From NCBI GenBank assembly GCA_947044405.1, contig CAMRHE010001106.1, forward strand, positions 62,001-126,000: DNA of 64,000 nucleotides, written 5' to 3'. This document shows, one piece after another, positions 12,401-24,400 of the stretch; the stretch's first letter is position 1, and each line of letters opens with the position of its first letter. This DNA comes from Leptodactylus fallax. Taxonomy: Eukaryota; Chordata; Amphibia; Anura; Leptodactylidae. A program made the translations under genes and the position numbers. Below the pieces are notes generated by a model. That model had not been told where the DNA came from. It searched no databases and saw nothing but the letters and a program-made list of their open reading frames with translations.

Positions 12401-15400
12401 TCCACACTGAACTCTGTGCTGTCCATTAAACTGTACCTGTCTGCTTGTGCCATCCATTAGGCTGTTCCTGCTTTCTACCCAGCATAATGCTGGCGCACTG
12501 TGCTTGTCGGTTCTTGCTAGCATACTAGTGTCCTGACTACATCTGTGTGTGCTCCTGTTCTTGAAGAATTAGTGTTCTCACCTGCTAAGCTTCCTCTTGC
12601 CAATCCCTGTCTGTCTGTAAGTCTGCTTCTCTAGTCACACTTTGGCTAAGCAAGGAGTTCAGTTACCTGCTTTTGATCTGTTTACACATCCTTGATGTTC
12701 TGCTGTTTGATGCCCAAGTCTCTGACTGCCCTGTTTGAACTCAAGTTCTTTTGACCGTCATATCTGAATATATGTCCTAGTCTGCCTGCAATGTTTGGAC
12801 ATCTTTCCTTCTGTTTTGTATGATTGGCCTTTTGGCTTGCCATGTATTCATCTTTTACTGTGTGAACACATAGATTTACGGATTTAGTGGTTACGATTAG
12901 ACACTGTCGTAAATGTGGTGTGGTGTGCTTTTTGCCTGTTTTCACAGATCCCTCCATAGACTCAAGCCTATGAGGAATCCAAGCCCCACAGATGGAAAAC
13001 TTGTGAAAAATGTCCATTTTTCGTGACCATTTTTCATCATGGTCATCTGATTAGAGCCTTAAAACATAGTTGATCATATTAATACACAAATCTCTGTACT
13101 GTCCATTGATATATTGCCTGGGGTTGTGATATATTGACACACCTAATACTAAATTAACTTTCCACAGACACAGACCTGACTCTTATAGCTTCTTGTCTAA
13201 CCTCAAGCAATTTCTAAATCTTAGTAATAAAACAATCTTTGGGGGTACTAATTTTCGTTATGGAAAGTGTCTAGAAAGCAAAAGGGGTCATTTCGGGCAC
13301 TTTGCCTCTAGCACCACCTACTGGAAAGCAGCAACTTTACACCAGGTCTGAAAATCCCAATGGGATATCACATCTATTAGATGCTGTCACCCTGAGCATC
13401 TCGATATTTTGTCTATCCAAACCTGTTTAGCCATTCCAAAGATATAAGCCCTTTTAGTCTTGAAGCATTTTAGAGTCTACTAACCAAGTGGGTGGTAACA
13501 CTATGGTTTCTCAGGGTTTCTGTGTGCTGTATATCATGCAGTATTACAGCCCACTTGGCTAGTATACCCTAATTTGCATCTACACTTAAAGGGCTTATAT
13601 CTTTGGAATGGCTAAATAGTTAGGATAATAAGCAACATATCGCTCAGGGTGACAGTGATAATCAGATTATGTATGTCATTGGGCTTTTCTGACATGGTGA
13701 CCGGTCCTCTTTAAACAGTAGTTTTCAATAGGTGCTGCTGCACTGATTCTGGCACAATTGGAATTTTTCCTCTAGCCCCCACCATTCCTGGGCAGTCAAA
13801 GCTGTTAGTTTTGGCATCTAATATGCTATTTAGACTGTACTGTCAGGAGGGCGGTGTCAGGCAAGAGCAGGAAAGGGTTGTGATTCTGAGCTCTAACACT
13901 GGCTTCCTCTGATTGGTGCTCTGAATCACACCCCCTGCCTACCACCGCCCACCTGACAGTACGAGCCTGAGTAGCATATCAGGCACCAAAACTAGTTAAA
14001 CAGATTCCTAGAGAAAAAATTTCAACTACGGCAGAATCATTGGAACAGCGTCTATTAACAGATGCTAAGAACTAGAGTTGGTGGAGGTAGAGAGAAGTCC
14101 TCTCTAAAGGTTTGGACATTAACTATATATCAATCTGCTCAGCTCCTCCAGCTATAAGTAAGTGTAAGATTTGCCTGATAACTGTAAGAAATGCAATGAA
14201 TAATATTTTTTTCCCATTTATGTGGTCAGATTAACAGCATAGATGACAAAGGAGTACTCCAGGGCAAATGGTTTGGAAGTTATGATGATGGCGTCACTCC
14301 ATGGAGCTGGACAGGAAGTGTTAAAATTCTGCGGCAATGGGCAGCTTCTGGCCCTGTTCGGTATGGTCAGTGCTGGGTTTTTGCTGGCGTGCTATGCACA
14401 GGTAAATACTTTTGCTCTGCTGCCATTAGGGCTTTCTGTTCTGCAGAATATTCATTTACAGTACAATTTAATACATTTTTGGATGGCCCATCAGAGAACC
14501 AGAGGATCCTATGGTGGGCCCAAGCTCTAACAAAATATAGTCAAGGAGAAGACACGCCAAATTTGAAGGGTGCTATATCCTAGGGGTTGTGGGAATCATG
14601 TTATCTGGTGGGCCCAAAAACCCTCAAATCCGACACTGCCTTATGCAAAAATATAGTGATAAAACTGGCAACTATTCAAGTATTATTGTGTATGAATTGT
14701 ACATTTATACTGTGTAAACTTAAAGTGGCTCCTAAAGTGTTTGTATAGGATCAGAAAAATATGGCAGCCACTATTTTGGCATATGTCTAGGGCTAAGCTG
14801 TAATACCAGAAGCCCATAGACAAGAGACATACTGGGACAGGTTTACTTATCAAATGTGCTAAAATTCTAACCCAATTTGCAAAAAGAGACTGGTGCCCAT
14901 GCTTTACACCATATTTATCAAAGAGTTACTCCTGTACCAGACTTTTTATAATGTATTTAATCCATTCTCCCATATGTAATTTTACATTAGACCTGATTAC
15001 TTGGATGGTCTTGTGCTCCCTGTGCACTTCAGTCATATACAGGGCGGGAATTGTTTTTGCCCTAGGCAAAACCAAAAGTGGCCCCCAAACACTAAAAAAA
15101 AGTGTTCCTACAACACCAGAAATAGAAGGGTTAATAGTTTATTTTTCGAAATTAATAAATTATTGTTGCACCATTACAGACACTTATCCCCTATGGTGCT
15201 CAAGATAACTTTCAGCAATACCTCTGATTGTTGCCACATGCACTTGATAAAGGAGCGCTAACTCTGAAACCCGTTGTGCTATTTTAAAGCACTAAAAGCG
15301 AATTTTATCACTTACCCGTTGTGACCGGGGGTCATTTCCCAAGAGCGTGGGATATTCTTCATAGTCTCTGGGCAACCTGAGACAACACCCGTTGACTTAT

Positions 15401-18400
15401 CCCCTATGCATAGGATGGGGAAAAAGTGTCACATCGTTGGGGGGGGGTCTGACTGCTGGGTCTCCCAGTAATCAGGAGAATGGATTGTCTCTGTGAATGA
15501 AGCTCCAGTGCACTTCTGTGACCCGTGCACCATTCATTTCCAGCAGCCCCATAGCAGTGAATGGAGGAGATAAGTGTCTGTTATTGCATCATTAAGTGAA
15601 TGAACAAAAGAGATATTCCATCAACATTTGGTGTGACCTTTGTTGTATGCCTTCTATCAATTCTTCTCGGTACTTGCAGACAGTTTTTGAAGGAACTCGG
15701 CAGGGAGGTTGTTTCCGCCATCTTGGAGAGCTAAGCACAGATCTTCTGTGGATGTAGGCTTGCTGCAATCCTTCTGTCTCTTTATGTAATCCCAGACAGA
15801 CTGGATAATGTTTTTATCAGGGCTATATCTGTGGTGGCCGTATCATCACTTCCAGGACTCCTCCTCCAAAGGGCAAAGGGCAATATTGATGGGATTTACA
15901 TTTCACTTTTCTACATTCACTTCCTTTTAATTGACAAAAATAAACTATTAACCCTTCTATTTCTGAAAGCATCCTTACTTTGCAGAACTTTTTCCACAGA
16001 CATGCCTAAAGCTTTTACAGTACTGTATATACCTTTATACTGCCTCTGCTGTGTACTGTTATTATTTTTGGCTAGCTTCCCCATTTTCAGAGATATCAGT
16101 GCAACTATTTTTGTCTACCTATATAAGTGTAGCGTTAAGTGGGCAGTCTCTGACCAGTGGGGACAGGCCACTCAACAGTATAGGATTTAGCACAGCAATG
16201 GCAGACTCAAAGTACAGTACATATTTAACCAAGTTGAACTTGACTTTTACCATGTTAAGTTTCTAATCACTTTTTTACCTTTGATTTCAATGGCATTGAT
16301 TGTGAGTTATCATGGTGCAGCGACTTATAAGACTCAAGTTGGAGATGGCTACATATAGTATGTGTATCAAACTTTAGATCAGAACATATCAAGTTCTCTT
16401 TAAAGTTTTAAAGGGGTCAAGTGAATACAGATAGATCTGTGAATGTTAAGGATATAAAACACAAAGACATCATTACAGGTTAATACCAGGTCAACACCAT
16501 ATCTCGGAACCTGGGGTCAATAAAAGTCTTGGGGCAGTTAAGCCACTAGTACTTATAAATATTTTCGACAGAACTTCTATAAGCGGTCCGATGGCGATGA
16601 GGTGTAAACTATATTTTTTTACACAAAAAAACCTTGAACCTTGAAGATACAGACTGCCTAGTATTATATTCTAAAAGTATCAGTATATAGTTGGCAGCAC
16701 ATCACATATTTTAAGTCAGTGGCGTAACTAGGAATGGCTGGGCCCCAAGGCGAACATTTGACATGGGGCCCCCCCAGGTCTCAGAGTATAATGATCAGAG
16801 ACCCAGGGGAGGATACAAACATAAAAAAAACAATGCTATTTACCTCTCCCTGGCTCCGATGCACTCCGGTGCACTACTTCGGCCATCTTCAATGTTCGAC
16901 CAGATCTCGCGTGATCCAGGCCGGCGTCGTGACTCATAATGACATCTGCTGACGTCTGGGACGTCACCAAACAGGCCCGGAGCCTGTCGGAGCGTAGGAG
17001 AGGTAAGTAACGTTGTTTTTTATGTTCCCTCACCTCCCCTGGGCCCCCGATCGCAGTGTTTGTGGGCTTCGCGGTAGTGGCTGCCACAGGGCTCCAGGCC
17101 CCATAATGTCTCGGGCCCTGTGGCAGCTGCTACCGCTGCTACCCCGGTATTTATGCCACTGGTTTAAGTATTTCATTCTCTTATGCTTTTTATTATATTT
17201 CCTTTAGTATTGAGATGCCTGGGAATCCCCAATCGTGTTGTGACTAATTTCACCTCGGCCCATGACAGTGATGGAAATCTCAGTATTGACTCCTATTTTG
17301 ACTCTAATGGCAACAGTGTAGGGAATAATGAAACCTATTGGTAAGAGCCTGAAAGATCTCCAGCTATTTCATGAGATGTTTGCATAAAGTAAAAGTACAA
17401 TGACCAAGTGACCGGGCTCAAAGACTAGGCCCTTAAAGTCAACTTATCAAAGACTTTACCCACCACTTTGTATATTACAGTCGTTACCTGCTCCAGATGT
17501 ACTATACTGTATAGTGCATACATTGAAACAGGGTGTTTCCATATATAGATGGACAATTATGTACAGTTACTATATGTGCAATGTGGGAAGGGGTTAATGT
17601 GCCATTAGCCGTAGTCACCTTTGTATCCTAAGTAGAACAAGTGCCCCCACACTGTAATATAGTGCTCCTCACATCACAACTGTGCCCCATTTTAGGCCCA
17701 CACAGTAATAGTGCCTCTCTTTATCTCCCCACAATACCAATGCCCCTTTAGTGTCCCACACAGGAATAGAGTCCCCCTTTGTGCCAGGGAAATAGTGCCC
17801 CAGTGAGCCTCCCCCCATGACCTGTTAGTGCCCTCACACAGTAATAATGATGCCCCCTTTCCCTCACATAGTATAGATATGTCTCACAGTATTAGTGCCC
17901 TTGAACTGTAGGGGCAGAGGATGACCCCAGCCTGCTGCCAAAAGGACCGCTAAGGGCCTATTCTCCACTTGCCACTAGGTATGACCCTGCAACCATTATT
18001 TAGGTAATTAGTAGTCAATAATTATTAGTGGTTATTAATCATGTTTATTGCCATTAATATTACTATTTATTACACTAAGCTTTGGCATTGTAAAGCTTTT
18101 GCTCTTCTCATCAGGAATTTTCATGTATGGAATGAAGCCTGGTTTACCAGACAAGATCTTGGAACATTCTATAATGGGTGGCAGGTTCTGGATGCCACAC
18201 CACAAGAGCCAAGCGAAGGTTGGAATAACCTATAATATAGAAATGTGTTTGTTTAGTAGGTGGTCGCTAAATAAAATTTCTGGAAGTACTTGGAGAAGTG
18301 TAAGTGTAAAAGGGTTACTCTACCACATCCGTGGAGTAAACATCAAATCAAAGAGGTCTTACCAACTGACCCTATTGGGCTCTAGAATGCTCACCCTGTG

Positions 18401-21400
18401 CCCGTAATATTTCACCGCAATTGTTCCGAAACACATCTGTCAAAAAATCACTGGACAAAAAAGACCTGCAAGTCCAATGTCTTTTATCCGGCCATTTCAG
18501 TTAAAAATAACAGACACCAATCTCTTGGGCTCCATTACTGTCCACTGTTTTTGCAGTCTGTTTTTCTGTTCTAGTCCCCTGATGGACCAGAAGAATGGAA
18601 ACCCGGTGCAAATGAGAACCTGGGTTTAAAAAATATTTAGTATTCGGTTTGCGTTCATGGTTTAACTAAAGTTGTTCTTAAGTTTGTTTTTTTTTTTTTT
18701 TTTTTTATACTGTCACTTTTATTGTAAATTTTAAGAAACCGTAGAGAACAGAGACATTATATGTTTAGTAAGAATTTACAAAGAAGGCTATACCGTAACT
18801 TACATCAAGTATACCAATTGACATAGGGAATGAGGTAAACTATGTATACGATAGAAAGAGAAGAAAAAGAAAAGGGGAAAAACCTGTAGTAGAGTTAAAC
18901 AAATTGAGTAAATAAATGTAAAATAACACCACAGAAATGGGGTGAGACAGAGTAGAGTATTCATTAAGATACAAGCTAGGGGAGGCCCAGTATGCATCCC
19001 ATGGGGCCTAGATAGATTGGAACCTTAACTCCTTGTTGTTAAGGAGTACAATTCCGAAAAGGGACAGATTGGAACCTTTCTCCAATTGTTGGCGAATAAG
19101 GTCTTGGCTGTGGTCAGGACATGGAGGAACAGTTGTAAAGCCTTCTTCCCCAAGCGCTGGGATGATATGCCAAGCAAATATGTGTTAGGGGAAAGCGAGA
19201 GGTTAAAGTCCAATATCTAGGTCAATAGAAACCTGACTTGGGACCAAAAGAGTGTTATCCAGATACAGTCGCAGAACAGGTGGAACAAGATGGCTGGGTT
19301 AGCCCCGCATCTCCAACAACTATTCAGAATGGAGGAGTCTAGAGTATGAAGCAAGGCTGGGGTATGATACCAGCCTTTTAATGTTGTGTTCCATGTGTGT
19401 TGTGCACAAAAAGGACTTAGCTACACTACACAATATAAACTGCTGGAACGCACCTGATAAGGTCTCCCCAAAGTAGGCATCCCATCTGGTCATATATGAG
19501 TGCCTGGGTAACCTGTCCAGGGCAGGGCATGGCTGACCTTGACCTGGAAAGACCAGATTTGCATAAATGTTCAAACACAGTGAGAGTGGAGACCCAGGGT
19601 CACTTCATACTGTGAAGTGTTTGATGATTTGGAAGTAATGGTTTCTACTCCAGTTCGGGACATTAACTGTAGATTGGAGGTCTTCAAAGGACATAATCTT
19701 TCAAGTTATGTGGACAACAATGTCAGCAAAATGGAAGAGACCTGTCTGGTCCCATGGATGCACTAGTGAGTATGGGCTCAAAAGTTGCTTGAAGTAGGAA
19801 AGAAGTAATTGGGGAATGCAGGGAGGCCAAGGAAAACCAATACACACATTTCTTTATAATATTTCTTGTCAGAGCCATAGGTCCTAACTCCTAAACGTTC
19901 AGAGTATTTAGGGGGGTACGGGTCTGTCCACAGTAAAGGGTTGGGATGGGTGGGACTGGGAATCACCCACAACTTCTCAATCTCTGTCCATTTAGCAAAG
20001 ACCCGGAGCGTTACCCATGCTGGGGTCCTCCAAAGCTGCTCTGCCCAGTAGTAGAACAGGATGTTGGGACCCCCCTCAACTTTGGAGCTTAACTGAATTA
20101 GAGATCTTGTGTCTCTTATTAACCTATATAAAGCTGTTATTAAGTTGATTCTTTAATAAAGCAGGTTGGTGAAAGGTCCTCTTTATATTACGTTCGGGAA
20201 AGGTATTGTGGCCCTGTTCAAACTTTGTTCACACAAAGGAACTATATTAACATATAATTTCACCTGGAATTCTGCACCAACATCAGTGTGACATCCACGT
20301 GCAGTCTGTTCACATTCTACAATAGGGGTTTGTACAGTATAGTTAACATGCATGGGAAATTTATTTCAGATTATTCCACTTTGTGAACATGTCCCTAAAG
20401 TAAGGCTACTTTGGCTTTGATTTCTGTCGCATTACCAAAGATCACTGTGTCGGTCTGCGACTCCTTCAGTAATGTAAGGGAATAGTCATACTGTGTCCTG
20501 AGGGTACTGTGATTGTGACTTGGAGTCGCAAAAAAAACAAAACCCCTAATTCGCAATGTGACTCCATTGACTTACTTCAGTGAAAGAGTCACAGGGCAAG
20601 ACAGATGTTCGGTTATGAGACAGGAGTCACAGCAAAAGTTGCCATGTGGCCCAAGCCAAAAGTAACCCTGTCTATAATGATGCATAGTTATTTTACTTAG
20701 ACAAGATGGTACATATGTTTTAGAAATGAAACATTAACCTGATTTGAATGTATACTTGTCTATATATAGGGGTCTATCAGCTTGGACCTACATCAGTTAA
20801 GGCTGTCAAACAAGGAGACGTAACTCAAAAGTATGATGGTCCCTTTGTATTCTCGGAGGTAAATGCAGATCTCGTATCCTGGATATATAATGAAGAAGAA
20901 GGCTCTTACAGGAAAGCACGAAGTAACACGAGTAAGATTGGGAAATTTATAAGTACAAAAGCTGTTGGGACCAACTCCCGACTCGATATAACTTCCACTT
21001 ACAAATATAATGAAGGTGAGATTTTACAATTATAGTATAAGATATCTGTAATATATCATGGAAAGCTCATGTTGAGTGTTCTGGGACTAGGAGAATATAT
21101 TTTACTATGACTTGCTTTGATCTCACGGCTGAGCCTATCTATTAGTAGTAACAAGAGATGGGCAAACCACACAAATTTCATTTTGCAAATATTCACAAGA
21201 TTTGCCTGCCAGTTTTGTTTCAGTTCCATCCAAACTGGAAGTGCTCTTAGTGTACTCTGGGGTTTCTTCAGACCCCAGGCTATAATAATCGAAGGAGACA
21301 CCTGAAGAAACACTGGAGTATAATAATGATTTGTGGATGGTGAACCCTAAAATTTTCGGATTGGGTGGACCTGAAATTCAAAAAAAAAAAATTGTAATGA

Positions 21401-24400
21401 ACCTGGCTTGTTTTACGCATTGGCCCATTCATGTTTAGTATCAACCATAGATGCTGTCTATGGGACATGAACCCCTGCAAATGTCATATAATGGCTCCTT
21501 TTTATGATCCTGAAAGGCACTGCAGAAGAGAGAAAAGTGTACAACTATGCCCTGAATCAGCTGTATGGCCGGAGAAATACCGCTAGAGCAGAAGGTATAG
21601 AAGATCTAGAAGATCTAGAAGATCTAGAGTATATAGACACAATGAGCCTGGAGGACTCAGAGGAATCGCTTGCTGCTGTTCAGACCATTACCGGATATTT
21701 CAAAGATTCTGAACCCATTGTAATTGGGCAAGATGTGAAAGTAATATTGGTCCTCCGCAAAACTTCAGCTTCCAAAAATATTACCATTAATTTCAATGTC
21801 AATAGCACCAGCTACACCCGGAGGACGATGAAAAGTGTTATGAATGGCACTATGTCTACCAGCATGGTTCCTTCCCAAGGTAATTGTTTGGGGTTTTTGC
21901 ATAGTTATATGATGGTATTATTGTATATTTCTGGATGCAAAAAATGAAAAATTTAAAAACAGTCTTTAAAAAAGACATAGTTTTGTGATACCCCTTTACT
22001 TATCTGCGACAACCTAGTGACTGTACTGCACTGTAGCCTGTCGAACATTTGCAACCAGGACACCCGTGACATATTAATTAGAAAAAATAGATAAGACAAT
22101 ATGGGATTTTATTAATGTCTTTGCACCAGTTTTCTAGTGAAAAAAAATTGCCAAGTCACAGATTTTCTGTCTTTAGGATAACCAAAAGATGTGCAAATCT
22201 ATTTAAGGAGTTTTGCCATGAAGCACACTTATTCCCTATCTACAGGATAGGGGGATAGGGTATAAGTGTCAGATCGCTAGGGATAGACTGCTGAGAACCC
22301 CACCGATGAGGAAAATGGGGGACTGAAAGCCTCTCATTTTTGCTTTTTGTGAATGGAGTGCCACTGCACTTGCGTAACCTGCACACCATTCTCTGCTATG
22401 GGGCTGCCAGCGCTGCCTGAAATTACAGTCCTGACAGCCCCACAGCAGTGAGTGGAGCACCCGTCACTCCATACTGGTGCTCCATTAACAGGGAGGAGGC
22501 AAGGGGGATTTCTGGTCCCCTGTTCTCCTCATTGGTGGAGATCCCGGTGGTCAAACCCCAGCGGTCTGACATTTATCGCCTACCCTGTAGCGATAAGTTC
22601 CTTAATGTTACAACCTCTTTAAGAAGTTTAAGAATACAGAGAGTGCCCTATATACAGTGCCTCTTCATAGAGACCTAGAAAACACCTACCGTACCTCAAT
22701 TTCCCTCTACAAACTGAGCCCCCACACTTACACAGAATTCCAAAAATTCATACAGTAACAGAAAAAAAAGCAACCTGCAAAATGTCTCTGTTAAAACTAA
22801 TGAATGCAAATTTTTCAGATTTATTGTTTTTAATTACAGAAAAGGAAATCCCATTCACTATCCCATGCAGCAAATATATAGATTCTCTCCTGGATGATAA
22901 AATGCTGGAAATCACAGCTTTGTGCAAAGGAGAGGCCAATGAGGAATTGCTCGTAATCAAAGTCATTGCATTGCTAAACCCCTGTCTCAAGTTCAAGGTA
23001 AGTGAATACAATTTATAGAGCAATCCATAAAGTTATTGAGATTTGCTACATACCATTTAAAATGTTGTCAATTGCTTCTCTCGTTTCCTTGGTAACAGAC
23101 TACACACAGTGTAATTCTAAGTGCCTGTTTGTAGTCTGTTGCTAAGGATATAGTGAAAATCAATTCACCAGATTTGAAATGACATCTTAGAATACTAAAG
23201 AGGTGTTCACACGTAGGAATTTGAGGCGGAATTTGAGGCATAATCTCCTCAAATTCCACCTGAAACTGCCTCATTTATTTCAATGGGAAGCAGTAGCTGA
23301 TTTTTTCTACTAGCATCAGCTTGCAGAAAAAGATAAGCGTCCTGCTCGTTCTTCAGACAGATTCCGCCTGAGAACTCCCATTGAAATGAATGGGAAGCGA
23401 ATATACACCTTTTCAGTTGGCGCAGAATTTGATGTGGAATTTGTGAAATCCCACCCACTTTGCAAGTACTATAAAATGCAGCGTTTTTGTTGCAGTGTTT
23501 CTGCCGCAGCCAAAACACTGCATTTTCGCAACGGGGACTCCATGTATTAGAAACACAACTTTTTTTGTTGCATACTTTGTTACGTATTTTGTTGCATATT
23601 TTGGTTTTTTTGAGCCAAAGTAAGGAGTAGATTGAGCAAAAGGTAGAAGTATAAGAGCTTACGATATATTTCCCATTCATTTTGTAGCCATTCTTGGCTT
23701 TGGTTCAAGAAACCACAACGGAATATGCAAAAAAAAAAAAAACGCTGCGTTTCCGCAATCGTGGGGCCTCAGCCAAAAGCCTTGTATGTGAAAGGGGATT
23801 GTAGCCATGTCTCTTGAATCTTGTCAATGTCCATTTGTAGTAATATGTCGAGGGCAATCTAAATTGTGTAATCCTGTGTATATAGGTGACTCAAAACATT
23901 ATTATCCACAAGGACAATTTTAGCTGTTGATTCGATTGTTCTTGTTCCCCTTCCTCTATTTTTATATACTTTCCTGACACCTCAAAATTTTATGCGTTTC
24001 TCTTTTGTGTGAAGGTTCTGAACAAAGCTGTCCTCAAAAAACCACTGACAGTAGAAGTCACTATTGTGAACCCCCTCAGTGAAACCCTTGAGAATTGTGT
24101 GCTCCTTGCAGAGGGCAGTGGACTGATCAAAGAGCAAATCAAGCGCATGTGAGTAGAAAAAATTCTTCTAGAGCAGCTGAAATCCATTTATCACAAACCA
24201 GAGGTTTTATCCAGTCTTTAAAGGGGTTATCCAACTTCCAAAAATTATCTGCAAATACATCCATATCAATGCTAAATACTTATTTTCCCTTGTGCAGTTT
24301 TTGCTAGACTATATTTTACTTGCTGCTCCTTGTATCACTGTTCTTTACAGGCAAACTACATTTCCCATGATTCATCTGCCTGCTCTCACTCTCTGTGTTT

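Larger units (their letters stand above)
14402..17207. other. Transglutaminase intron 6
   Basis: Contains a Tc1 relic (15595-15850) and a hAT MITE (16717-17161). Near 15243-15280 TGATAAAGGAGC...CTGAAACCCG resembles the tail motif of Penelope-type repeats. No coding exon seen. Confidence 0.6.
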
